From: Megalonaias nervosa
Taxonomy: Eukaryota; Mollusca; Bivalvia; Unionida; Unionidae
Direction: 5' to 3'
DNA: 64,000 nt
Assembly (NCBI GenBank): GCA_016617855.1
Contig: JAECUM010004360.1
Location: 1 to 64,000, forward strand
Below are positions 26,301 to 34,333 of this stretch, piece by piece. Position 1 is the stretch's first letter, and the number at the start of each line of letters is the position of its first letter. The position numbers and the translations under genes are program-made. The notes under the pieces were generated by a model. It made no database searches, was not told the origin of the DNA, and was given only the letters and a program-made list of their open reading frames with translations.

Positions 26301-27575
26301 ATGAATTTTGACCAGACTTTGCGCTCTTCTGTTTTCAAACAAATAACAACATTCTGACACTGATTTCAGGGTTTTATCTGTCACAGTGATGGTTTGAGCA
26401 TGATTGATAACACAAAATAAATATGAATAGATTTTTTGAAACCTAGTTTGTTGATGTGTATTAAGAAGAAAAAAACCTGAAAAACAAATTACGGATTAAA
26501 CCAACCTTAGTGGGTATACATTGACAGTGTCCAAGTCAAGTTCATTGATCCATTCATGCAATTAATTTGAAGGTCAAGGGTCAGGAAAAAGATTTTATAC
26601 TGATCTTGTGAACATGTTTACTAGACCTATACAAAATGTGTTTGTTTTGGTATGTTGGAATATTCAGCAATTAAAACATATAAAAGAAGGGAAGCAACTC
26701 TGACTTTTGTACAAACTCGTTTCAACCAGTAAAGTATCAGTCAAGTTTTAATTTTGGTTTTTAATGATTTACTCCTTTTGAGAATTTAAGCAGAGAATGC
26801 AAACTGTACAAGAATGAAATTAAAGAATGTAGAGAAGAGTAACTTTCCTAAGACAAATTCACAACTTAAAATATATTTTGATACTCATCCAAGAAATTAA
26901 AATATCCCAATCCATGCACAAATACTTTTGCACAGACAAAGAATGTAAACATATCTTTCAGAAAACTATTCTGTGACATTTTGCAATGTCATTGTTTTCC
27001 TGATTGAATCATATGATTTATGGAGAATGTCTAATTTAAATATTCACATTATGATAGTACATGTTTTACTAGCTACCTCTTCCTTATTATTTAGCATAAA
27101 AATACAAATAATTGATTGTAAGTCAGTGTGCTCTTCTTACAAGGTTAGCTGTTATCAAACAATAGCCATGTTTTACCACATCTAGATTATTGAACAAATA
27201 CTGTTTTTCTTGATCAAGTTGTTTACAGAAGGAATTTAAGAAAAATATTAAGATATTGTATCGATTAATTTCTGCATAAAAGTTATCACTACAGAGATAA
27301 AAATTTGTTACAGCAATTTGAGTTATGATACTTTGTTTGGAATCTCCAACTCACATAGTCTGAAAGTGTTTGATATGTATCTTAAAATGCAGATTTAATG
27401 CTCTCATATTCTTTTGCAGGGTCTTTGTTTCACATTGCTTTTATTAGCAATATTCAAGAAAGCCCTTCCTGCTCTTCCCATCTCCATAACCTTTGGACTT
27501 GTTTTCAATTTTGCAACAAGTGAACTGGTACAGCCTTTCATGGACAGTCTAGCCAGCGAACAAGTCTACATTTGA
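5116..27575 (+). CDS. PSEN: Presenilin (gamma-secretase catalytic subunit), 3' six exons; 5' exons outside the window
   Basis: Presenilin is the multi-pass intramembrane aspartyl protease of gamma-secretase, which cleaves Notch, APP and other type I membrane stubs. Joined exons: 5116-5336, 5948-6046, 7746-7853, 18081-18326, 21452-21564, 27420-27575. The reading frame is kept at every junction. They encode the TM5-TM6 region ([17 protein letters not shown]), the TM6 catalytic Asp in [15 protein letters not shown], a large acidic cytosolic loop, the TM7 catalytic motif GLGD (in [17 protein letters not shown]), the PAL motif ([14 protein letters not shown]) and the terminal QVYI, so the C-terminus is complete. 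From memory, exons 1, 2 and 6 have the same lengths (221, 99, 156 bp) as human PSEN1 exons 7, 8 and 12. Invertebrates often have a single presenilin, so I do not choose between PSEN1 and PSEN2. Identity is effectively certain; the N-terminal third is not in view. Confidence 0.97.
5948..6046 (+). CDS. PSEN: Presenilin exon equivalent to vertebrate exon 8 (catalytic Asp, TM6)
   Basis: Acceptor tatatttcag, donor gtaagt. The first two bases (AC) complete the TM6 catalytic Asp, so this codon exists only after splicing. It encodes [20 protein letters not shown] and ends inside a Ser codon matching human Ser290. It is 99 bp, as in human exon 8. Confidence 0.96.
6128..6215. repeat. ~45-bp tandem duplication
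   Basis: Two adjacent similar segments share the pattern taaacctgccctaa...cctctctaa.cca..ttccact. On the - strand the second contains a single gttaggg, but this is not a telomeric array. Confidence 0.6.
6695..6935 (+). mobile_element. Decayed tRNA-derived SINE, family B-like
   Basis: A box A-like start (ggtggccaggtggtataagg) and a good box B (gtgggttcgagtctc) lie about 60 bases apart. They resemble the head of the element at 33295, including its gcatctcatctgtgt-type spacer. The 3' body is degraded and no target duplication was found. Confidence 0.6.
7485..7640 (-). mobile_element. Decayed tRNA-derived SINE, family D
   Basis: Read on the - strand, it opens with a tRNA-like segment (gtagctcaattgatcaaat) and a box B (aggttcaatacctg), then a body ending near ccattttcccagaatg. 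The same body is recognisable at 13155-13315, which defines a family. Confidence 0.6.
7746..7853 (+). CDS. PSEN: Presenilin exon equivalent to vertebrate exon 9 (endoproteolysis loop), divergent
   Basis: Acceptor gtttgtacag, donor gtaaga. It encodes [20 protein letters not shown] followed by a lysine-rich run ([16 protein letters not shown]). In human presenilin 1 the matching exon begins STMVWLVNMAEGD and holds the autoproteolytic cut. Here the hydrophobic stretch is much altered and the exon is 21 bp longer. The phases match both neighbours, so it is very likely the true exon. Confidence 0.82.
12225..12390. repeat. ~38-bp tandem repeat, four to five copies
   Basis: The repeated core is ggaaatctgcctgatct followed by tttatatttattattatt. 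The copies differ by a few substitutions and by the number of ATT triplets. Confidence 0.8.
12735..12925. repeat. 30-bp minisatellite, about five to six copies
   Basis: The unit is gagacagacagagataactg plus ctttcttgtt. One copy lacks an internal gacagaca-type segment, and the outer copies are less regular. The unit is a multiple of three, so one frame stays open across the array; there is no sign of a real gene. Confidence 0.9.
13155..13315 (-). mobile_element. Decayed tRNA-derived SINE, family D, second copy
   Basis: On the - strand it starts with a tRNA-like segment (gtaactcagtagagtgctgg) and a box B-like element (catgttcgatgcc). The body contains ggcacttagctcccattttc, related to the - strand element at 7485-7640. 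Confidence 0.6.
13720..13765. repeat. (ATAC)n microsatellite
   Basis: The longest pure run is catacatacatacatacata around 13735-13765, preceded by imperfect gtatgtatgtacatac sequence that can fold back on it. Confidence 0.95.
15710..15973 (+). mobile_element. tRNA-derived SINE, family A, copy 2, internally deleted
   Basis: The element occupies 15723-15960, between perfect 13-bp duplications gcatttcacagga at 15710-15722 and 15961-15973. The head has box A (ggtggcctaatggttagagc) and box B (gggtttgaacccc). Compared with the copy at 3807 it lacks part of the anticodon arm and about 80 bp of the body after ctgacagctccctcc, but keeps the family 3' end ttaaaaatccaaatcac. Confidence 0.92.
16735..17610. 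repeat. Composite repeat element with ~120-bp tandem core (copy 1)
   Basis: Three to four diverged units at 16735-17160 share acttctcaaaaactgctcaa, cagaatttgaccaaatttga and a pattern of catcc...gggctttcaa...gatgcca. A unique segment and a tail (17500-17610) follow. A tail with the same order of words (gctcttgtat, tatta, agatgtcaa, ggtgagtg-like) also closes the larger array at 19680-20925, so both belong to one composite element type. Confidence 0.75.
17711..17815. repeat. ~61-bp tandem duplication
   Basis: The block aagtgccttctaacaccacc, ttgta.ctttaattc occurs twice, near 17711 and 17772, with few differences. Confidence 0.88.
18081..18326 (+). CDS. PSEN: Presenilin exon equivalent to vertebrate exon 10 (large cytosolic loop)
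   Basis: Acceptor cattttttag, donor gtaagt. It encodes a hydrophilic, probably disordered loop with the conserved core DDDGGFSDE, a Ser/Asn/Arg-rich middle and a C-terminal run of seven Glu ([10 protein letters not shown]). At 246 bp it is longer than the human exon (about 174 bp), which is normal for this fast-evolving loop. Confidence 0.95.
18327..19570 (+). other. 5' part of the presenilin intron after the exon 10 equivalent
   Basis: AT-rich sequence without a recognisable gene or repeat, up to the TG microsatellite and the repeat array that follow. Confidence 0.7.
19577..19601. repeat. (TG)n microsatellite
   Basis: An alternating tg run of about 24 bases in the presenilin intron. Confidence 0.95.
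19680..20925. repeat. Composite repeat element with ~120-bp tandem core (copy 2, about nine units)
   Basis: Repeated words in constant order mark each unit: acttctc, aaactg, cagaatttgaccaaatt, agaaagcatcctggcat, agagggctttcaaatttg, acaaatgatgctgatc, atcaaatatggccacc. The units are diverged, roughly 110-130 bp. The array ends in the same kind of tail as copy 1 (gctcttgtatgtttctatta). Repeat cores with unique flanks are reminiscent of molluscan pearl-type, Helitron-related elements; that link is inference. Confidence 0.78.
21324..21443 (+). repeat. 59-bp tandem duplication next to the presenilin exon 11 acceptor
   Basis: Two copies (21324-21382 and 21383-21443) share gacttgtct.tattttctta, acat.ca, tagattgtgatg.ctacaa. 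The first copy carries a strong acceptor-like site (ttcttaacatacag ending at 21351). In the matching place the second copy has atgcaactag. The real acceptor, ttgttacag, follows the second copy. Confidence 0.88.
21452..21564 (+). CDS. PSEN: Presenilin exon equivalent to vertebrate exon 11 (GLGD catalytic motif, TM7)
   Basis: Acceptor cttgttacag, donor gtaagt. It encodes [20 protein letters not shown] then [17 protein letters not shown]. The GLGD Asp is the second catalytic residue. The luminal loop is two residues shorter than in human (no TA before SGDW). A 59-bp tandem duplication lies just upstream, and a decayed copy of this exon's 3' half lies about 240 bp downstream. Confidence 0.97.
21801..21880 (+). 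pseudogene. Decayed duplicate of the 3' end of presenilin exon 11 and its donor
   Basis: About 240 bp downstream of the true sequence, this stretch repeats it with changes: ggagattgg..atcaacccc, aggcttgttttgt, cttcttattgtaag, agttgctttgta, ggagaag. The true exon has ggagattggaatacaaccct, ggcttgttttgt, cttattgtaagt, tgctttgta, gcagaag. The duplicate carries indels that break the frame, so it is not an alternative coding exon. Confidence 0.8.
22083..22262 (-). mobile_element. Decayed tRNA-derived SINE, family C
   Basis: Its order matches the better preserved element at 57775-57965: + strand tttggtgttttaccacacac, then a segment like aattagagtaaagcacc, then ggcaggattcacattttt where the family has its box B. 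It is highly diverged. Confidence 0.55.
22545..23510. repeat. 33-bp minisatellite, about 26-28 copies, in the presenilin intron
   Basis: The unit is gtcacttacatgctcagtaa plus gacttccagttgg, 33 bp. The most regular copies lie at 23085-23470; the left part (22545-23080) is more diverged, with gaps. Because 33 is divisible by three, one + frame is open for 168 codons (22994-23500) as an [11 protein letters not shown] repeat. That is a by-product of the period: there is no start context, domain or splice link to presenilin. Confidence 0.96.
24300..25480. repeat. ~115-bp diverged tandem repeat, about ten units, with AGGTCA half-sites
   Basis: The units share, in order: tctgcactataac, ttgagattaagggatgaaac, ttggtatac.tgtacatcat, aggtatgttgtgtaccaca, a word like ttgggcatt, and tcaaggtcac..ctcagt. 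The last word carries extended nuclear-receptor half-sites. Divergence is high enough to suggest an old array. A different, weaker repeat continues at 25900-26170. Confidence 0.82.
25980..26165. repeat. Short diverged repeat pair
   Basis: gaccctgaatgaaaatggtg near 25987 and accttgaatcaaaatggtga near 26122 each lead, about 45 bases later, to ccatagtgaac or cctattgtgaac. A relative is at 21717-21780 (tcctaaatgaaaatgatgct). Confidence 0.55.
26265..27419 (+). other. 3' part of the last presenilin intron
   Basis: A short TA run at 26270-26286, then AT-rich sequence with nothing recognisable up to the terminal exon acceptor at 27419. Confidence 0.7.
27420..27575 (+). CDS. PSEN: Presenilin terminal exon (PAL motif, TM8-TM9, stop)
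   Basis: Acceptor attcttttgcag. It encodes [40 protein letters not shown] and ends [11 protein letters not shown] plus TGA at 27573-27575. The PALP motif that shapes the active site and the hydrophobic C-terminal tail are intact. The length is 156 bp, as in human exon 12. Confidence 0.97.
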   Translation, partial: GLCFTLLLLAIFKKALPALPISITFGLVFNFATSELVQPFMDSLASEQVYI

Positions 27576-28105
27576 TATTATAGATTAACGACAACCAAAT
27601 TCTGAAGAAGGTAACAGAGGACCAAACAACGCATAAAAGAAGGATAATTGTGATAAAAAATAATGTTTGCAGTTGATACAAGATGCTTACATAGTAGAAT
27701 TTATGTACATTTGTATTGCCTATTATATCTGTTTGACATGCTGTTGAGTAATTTGAACTAGTTATATTTTTTAATATTTTTTTGCTTCATAAATTAAAAA
27801 TAAGAAGATATTCATGTATAAGTAAGTTTTTGCCTTGTACATGATGACTGATCCCAACTTTTCAACCTTTGTTGTAAAAAACAATGGAATTGTCTGTGTA
27901 AATAATAGAACGTTATATACAGAGGGCACCCTTGATTACCAACCCAGTTTCGTACAGCTAAGAAAACAGCAGGTGTTTAAGGGTATTGGATGATTGAGGT
28001 TTGATAGGTACAGGTAAATTCAACCAGTGGTTTATTAAAAATTAATGCATGGATAAAAAAAATGAATTTTAAGTTTCTCATATATTTATTGAAACTTTTA
28101 ATAAA
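27576..28105 (+). other. PSEN: Presenilin 3' UTR and candidate polyadenylation signal
   Basis: AT-rich sequence follows the stop codon. The first canonical aataaa in clean context is at 28100-28105, giving a 3' UTR of about 530 nt; another lies at 29339-29344. Which is used cannot be told from sequence alone. Confidence 0.5.
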
Positions 28106-28215
28106 ATGATTTCTACTTAATAAGCTTATACATGTTTTCTTTTAATCAGTCTAATTGCACTTGCAGTGATATTTGTTTTAGCAATCAATTATACTGGTTG
28201 TTACTGTGAATTGTC

Positions 28216-28605
28216 TTAGGGGCATGTCAACCAAGACAGTGACAGGTAGTAAAGCACTCTGCCATACTGTGTTAAATGGTCTTGAGGTCAAGTCAACCAA
28301 GACAGCGACAGGCAGGAAGCACTGTGCCATGCTGTGTTAAATGGTCTTGAGGTCAAGTCAACCAAGACAGTCACAGGTAGTAAAGCACTCTGCCATACTG
28401 TGTTAAATGGTCTTGAGGTCAAGTCAACCAAGACAGCGACAGGCAGGAAGCACTGTGCCATGCTGTGTTAAATGGTCTTGAAGTCAAGTCAACCAAGACA
28501 GTCACAGGTAGTAAAGCACTCTGCCATACTGTGTTAAATGGTCTTGAGGTCAAGTCAACCAAGACAGCGACAGGCAGGAAGCACTGTGCCATGCACTGTT
28601 AGCTT
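28216..28605. repeat. 131-bp higher-order tandem repeat, three copies, just 3' of presenilin
   Basis: Two related sub-units alternate. Type A (about 66 bp) has acaggtagtaaagcactctg and type B (about 65 bp) has acaggcaggaagcactgtgc; both begin gtcaaccaagacag and end tgttaaatggtcttgaggtc. The order is A-B-A-B-A-B with near identity between the A copies and between the B copies, so the 131-bp dimer is the unit that was amplified. Confidence 0.95.
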
Positions 28606-29514
28606 TTTAAGTAGAAACCGTGTTCATATAATACTAATCACATTTACTGGAGGTGGTTGAAAGTTTAAATCACCAGTTATATCTTTCTCAGTGACAAACA
28701 CAGCTTGGTGGATGAGGAGGATGCTTGAAAAGGGAAATTAAAGAAGAAATCAATTGGTACATGCAAATTTATTGGTGGTAATTGAATGTGAGGAGAGATC
28801 AGGGAGTGGGAAATCAGGGATCACTGATTATATATATATATAAATATATCATATATCATATATATATATATATTGTGTGTGTCTATTCTTTCAAATAGTG
28901 TATCAATTGCTAAGTCAGTATAAACAAATTTACTTTTATCTCCAACTTTCCCTTTATAATAATATGACGATGTAAATTTGTACATGAATTACTGGTCCCT
29001 CATCTGAAGGTGATTACAATTTCAAGCTGTACAATACCTTAGTTATGACTAGTCCCAGTTTTCTGACAAAACTTAAATTATCCATTGTTTTCTTCTCTTC
29101 ATTTCATATCGGTTTCAAGCAGTATTATGTGAATTGGCAAACATTATTATTCAGTTTACAAAATGCTTTTCATGTCAAAACACTTTTTTTTTCTTTTTTA
29201 ACTGAGCAGAGTTTAACGTACTTTTCAGAGTTTTGCATAACTACATGTTAATATGTTTATATTTGTCAAATATGCATCATTGAAATTTGTACTTTGCCAG
29301 CATAGTTATATCAGAGTTCACAAAATATGATGCAGCTTAATAAAAGTTTAGTTAGATTTTAACAAGTCTGTTTTATTATTTAATTTGTTCCATTATGTAT
29401 TATTTTCTCACTTTTACTGCACTGCAGCTATATGTTTTTTTTTTCATTGCTGACAATTTATTTATCAAATATGACAATAAGTTTGTTTTAGCTGTCCCAA
29501 AGTCGTAATAATTT
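28606..29514. other. Intergenic AT-rich sequence with a TA microsatellite
   Basis: Contains imperfect (TA)n at about 28830-28872 that is partly palindromic (atatcatatatcatatata). No gene recognised. Confidence 0.75.
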
Positions 29515-30640
29515 GTGAAAAGCCAATCTTTGTTGTGTCTGTCCATATGTTCTCCCTGCTTTTTATTGATAATAGGAACATTAAATTGGACCTATCCATT
29601 GCTTCATTGTCCAATCCACTTCTGTTTCTGCACAAAAATTTCCTTAATGATTTCTAGATTTGATGCAAATTTGGTATGCAGCTTGATATTTATGAGACCA
29701 TAGTCTATATTGACTTTCAGCATTCTGTGTTATGATTTAGTGCAGTTATTATCTCTAACTGTCAGACCTACAACCTTTCACTTGCACACAAAATCTATCC
29801 TAATTATTGGATTTTAACCAAATTTGGTATGCAGGCCTTGGCTGAATTAATTTGTCAGCTACATGAGTTGATGAGACAATGGTTAAGTTCATTTGTCAGT
29901 CAGCTATGTCAGCATTCTTTAGCAGAGTTAAAATCCCTGATTGTCTGACCCACACACTTTCTTTCCTGCATAATTAATCCCATGATTATTATTGGGTTTT
30001 TAGCTAGATTTGTTATTAGTGATTGATATTAATGAAAACTGAGTTCAGAAGTCAGCATTCTACATAATTTATAGAGTTACAGCCCTTATTGTCAGACTTT
30101 CCAGCTTTTGTCTTTTTCACATAATGACTCCCATTTGGGATATAAAACAGATTTGTAGTGCTTGATATTAATTAGATATCAGTTGAGTTTTTCAGTGATG
30201 CTCATGTACATGTTCAGCATGCAACATTATCATTTGGCAGGGTTATGGCCCCTTCTTGTCAATGTAGCCTACTTTCCGTTCTTGGCAATAACTCCCGTTA
30301 ATGCTGATTGGATTTACCCAAATTTAGTTACTATGCAACTTTATATTGATGACATCATGTTTTTTATTTGTTTTTTCAATGTTTGATCAGTCAGATCATT
30401 TAGTGGAGTTATGGCCCCTGTTGTTGAACGACCACTTTTGTTCTGACACAGTAATAATTTCCTTCATTATTATTGGATTTCAGGAAGAATTTGTATGCAG
30501 CTGTTTGTAACTTAAGTGGAATTTGATTATCAGCTTATGTAATTTTTATTGAGTTATTGCTGCTGAGTTTTGGACCCATATTTGGTATGCAGCTTTATAT
30601 CAGACCTCGTCCAGGTATAATTGTCAGTTTGCTGCATCAT
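29515..30640. repeat. ~120-bp diverged tandem repeat, about eight or nine units
   Basis: Recurring words in order: ttattattggatttt, aatttggtatgcagctt, gatattaatgagac, agttga, gtcagcattctgt, ttagcagagtta, tggcccctgttgtcagac. The array lies in the gap between the two converging genes. The units are diverged and the open frames in it are not genes. Confidence 0.75.
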
Positions 30641-32370
30641 TTGTTGTATCTTCCTGTACAGATATCCCCAAAACTCATATCTTATATTACTGTTGTCACC
30701 TAATCCATTCCTTAACAGAACGATACTCCCCTACTTCCAACAAAAGTGGGGGACATCAGTTAATGGAATTTGCTTCATTACACTTATTTGTTATGACAAA
30801 ATAATTCATTCTGCCAATGGAAAAAATACACTTGTATATCAAATAAAATAAAACTTGCAGTTTTGAGGTATAAAATGTATTGCCTTTAGACAATGTTCTT
30901 GAAATATTTGTAATTTGACAAAATTGAAAAAGGGCATCACTATTGAGATTTGCAGTGCAAAAGATGAGATAAATAAACTATTTCATTCTTATTGTTTTCC
31001 TATTCTGTGACATGATAAAATATTTTCATAGCAATTACAAGTTAGGAAGAAAATAAATATAGGTAAGAGGGAGATAATTTATTAGAGTGAAAAGGTTACA
31101 GAGTATAATATAACAATATCACCATTTTCCATCTGCAGCTGATACTGTATTCTGAGTCATAAAAGCAGTGAAACTGTATACAGTAAGAGAAGCTTTATCT
31201 TAAAGCAGCTGTTAGAATGATGTATGTTTACAATACTTCCAATAGATTCTAAGTTTTTCAGAATCTTTTCCGCTAATGAATCCTTCCCGATTATGGAGGA
31301 TAATTTAGTTTTTGATGGTCAGAGCCCAACATCATAGTTGCAAATTGTATCTTAAAATAATGGCATTTGTCTAGTGGCAGCTTTATTGTCATGCCTACAT
31401 TACATGCATAGGAAGTTTGGTTCACTTTTAACAGAACACCACCACCAACAACAACAGTCATTGGAGTTATACTGATCAAATAAAATGTACGCTTCAGCTT
31501 CGAAATGTTTGCATCATTATTTTAGCATCACATTCTATGCAGTTGTAACAATTTCCTAGATGCATTTATCTAAAAAGTCTATACCTCTACCATGTGTAGT
31601 ATAGATATTTATTTAATTCATCTTGTGTTAGAACAGTGCTTGTAAGGTAATACCTTCTAGCGGATATCTGGGAGAAATAACAAAGTTACGTCTCCGTGAG
31701 TTCTTTAAATTTTTAATTGGCAGGCGTGATGATGATGAAATGAATTACCAGATGAAGAAGAATTATGAGAAGAAGAAAACCACAACAAATCCACATGAAA
31801 TATATAAATAATTAAAAGTAAACAAATCTATCACATATGGACAATTCACAAAATGATAAGGTGCAGAATTATTATAAAACTTCCACAATGTAATTAATAA
31901 AAACTTGTCATCACCATGCAGTATTCTGATGTACAATAATTATTTTCTTTGATACCATTTACAAGATATTGAGTAACGTATTGCACCCAGAAATGTTGAA
32001 GTGGACTCCTGCAGAGTCATTGGAGGAGTGAACAATGGAACAGGGAACTTGTTTATGTAATCGGTGGTTGCAAGTTAGGCATGTGCAATGCAGGCAACTC
32101 ACATAATACTCACTCACCATGCATACCACAGAACAATATGTATATGACATTGGACATCACTGTACTGAATCTGTAACACCAAAATACTAAACACACACAA
32201 CAACAACAATAACAAACAGTGGTTTACATACTCCCAGGCTGGGTTAAATGGCATCCTGACATATATCAAATAAAATCAAATTAAAACTACAACAAGATAT
32301 AACATTTATGCTCGTACAAGAACAACTTTCTGTTACTTTATACCCTTCTTATCTACCGTAGGGATATTAC
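30641..32370. other. Intergenic stretch with one weak coding-like segment
   Basis: AT-rich and unremarkable, except for a 59-codon open frame at 31632-31811 described separately among the findings. No other gene is supported. Confidence 0.6.
31632..31811 (+). other. Unassigned coding-like segment, possible terminal exon
   Basis: One frame is open for 59 codons to a TAA at 31809-31811. An acceptor-like tttaattggcag ends at 31733; after it the frame reads RDDDEMNYQMKKNYEKKK, a charged, helix-prone tail ending NPHEIYK. No partner exon or family is recognised. It may be chance in purine-rich DNA. Confidence 0.2.
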
Positions 32371-32377
32371 TGTGATC

Positions 32378-32440
32378 TGGTAGATCAGCCACAGTGGGAT
32401 TCGAACCCACCCGATTCTCCCAGAAGATCACTACCATAAT
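32378..32440 (-). other. tRNA-like fragment, probably SINE-derived
   Basis: The - strand has a perfect box B (ggtgggttcgaatccc) preceded by a decayed box A and followed by an acceptor-stem-like ctgatctacc. No complete cloverleaf could be paired by eye, so a functional tRNA is unlikely. Confidence 0.45.
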
Positions 32441-32685
32441 ATTTATTTACTATTCCATAGTAACTGATCCATAAATAAATATACAGTTTTTATATAATAC
32501 CTGAGATATCAGATATAATTATTATACTATATTATGCTAGCTATAAAATATACATATAACTGAAGAATATTGCCTTTCTTCATCAAGCTGAAATAAAATA
32601 GAAATATCAACTATTAATTAGCCTGAAATACTAGAAACATAACAAATGTGCAATATTAATTAAATGGAAATTTTTTTTTTATATA

Positions 32686-34258
32686 CAGTGGTCCCCCTCA
32701 TATACAGCCACCCCTTCTGCACCGGGAAAGTGGCCTTATAAGATGGATGGCCTTTCCAGAGGGGGAGCATATTTGTGAGATGTATATGTATATGTGTATA
32801 TAGTAGGAAAGCTAAATGTAACTTAAAGCAGTTAATATCTTCATTTAAAAGCTGCATTAATTATTAAAACATTCTTGTCTTAAAAACAGATTTATTTCAA
32901 GGTAACATAAATTAATAGTTTGTATTCTTAGGCGTGAAATGTAAGTGGGGTATTGTTGGCATGTGCATTACAAAACCATTCAAAAGCATTATTTGAGTCT
33001 TGGTACATACTCTGTTTCATATTTAAAATAATTCTCTCTCCATTTACACCATTTTCCCACTGCTACAGAATGTTATTTTATGCTCATGTTTATTTGAGCC
33101 TTCCGAACATAAATGTTTTGGCATGTGAACTCTCCCCATTGTCATCAAGTTGAATAACTTTTATATTTCTTCTAAAGTATTATATCTTCATTTACGTGAT
33201 GACATGTTAAAGTTTTGTAATGATTTATTCCTATGTGGCTAATCATAGAATACTGCAATTTAATTTTGCAGACAAAACATTATAAACGAAATGCAGGGGC
33301 CCCGAGTGGCTGAGTGGTCTAAAGTGCTCACCGTTCCGGATCACTGCCATCTCACCTCTGTCTGCGTGGGTTCGAGTCTCAGGCTCGGTTAACGTGGGTA
33401 CGTGAGAAAGCATACCAGTAGCTTCTTTTGGGTTGGTGGGTTGGTGGCTCTTTCTGAGGTTTTCCAGGGTTCTTCCTCCACCATTTATACTGGCCGCCAT
33501 GTATAGGCTATCTTGTGCTGAAAAATGGCGTTAAACCTACAACAACAACAAGTAAATGAAATGCCTTATTATACAGGAAGTGATACATGAATTGTCACAT
33601 GATTTTTCGGTCTTTGTCTGGTACCTTGTTTTGTTTAATGTTAATTGATTCTCTCTGTGTGTGTGTGTGTGTTAATCCAGAAAATCTATTTTTAGCCTAT
33701 CTGGCCATGTTATGATCTTGACAATTGTCAATTAAAAAAAAATCCACTGTGTAAAGCGCAAAGATCTATCAAAACATTGCTGACCCCATTTCTATCTGAC
33801 CATGTTATAATCTTGATAGTTAAAACATCCAGTCTTAATCGTCAATTAAAAAATAATCTGCTGTGTGAAGCCAAAGCTCTATCACAACACTGCTGACCCA
33901 TTTCCTGCAAATGTTGGTGTTAATGATATAATAATAACCTTAGTGGCACATGTACTTTAATCAACACTTCTTTCAGTAACGAAAACCTGACATCCGGAAT
34001 CGGACATTGGGAAAGATAATCGGTTAACTTACCTCACCATAATTAAATGTTGATTCTGGACAAATTAATAATAAAATGTGGCTGCTTGTGAGGGGTAAAT
34101 TTTACATTTGTGCACTAATATGGTGGCCACTGGTAGCATTAGCGGGGTGGCCTTTCTTGAGGGGTGCTTTTGAACACAAACTCAGTGGTGCCAATGGATT
34201 CTAGCCATAAAGAGTGGGTTTCGCTTGTCAGGGGAACTGTTCCTAAGGGGGACCACTG
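32686..34258. mobile_element. pogo/Tigger-like DNA transposon, non-autonomous or decayed
   Basis: Terminal inverted repeats begin CAGTGGTCCCCCT at 32686 and end AGGGGGACCACTG at 34258: a perfect 13-bp match, with weaker similarity further in. TA dinucleotides flank both ends (32684-32685 and 34259-34260), as expected for Tc1/mariner-superfamily insertion. The CAGT.GTCCCC-type terminus is typical of pogo/Tigger elements as I know them. No transposase frame survives in the 1573 bp. A diverged ~120-bp internal duplication lies at 33690-33900, and a SINE sits inside at 33295-33553. Confidence 0.8.
33284..33564 (+). mobile_element. tRNA-derived SINE, family B, nested in the DNA transposon
   Basis: The head is tRNA-Leu/Ser-like: ccgagtggctgagtggtcta holds box A, and cgtgggttcgagtctcagg holds box B after a long spacer. 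The body follows, with an (AAC)n tail (cctacaacaacaacaag) near 33535-33553. Target duplications with one mismatch flank it: aaacgaaatgc at 33284-33294 and aaatgaaatgc at 33554-33564. Insertion came after that of the surrounding transposon. Confidence 0.88.
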
Positions 34259-34333
34259 TATATATTTTTGTTTTAGATAAAAATAATTGCTTTAAATCGG
34301 TCTGTGTCTTCAAATGCCTAAAGGTGATACCCA

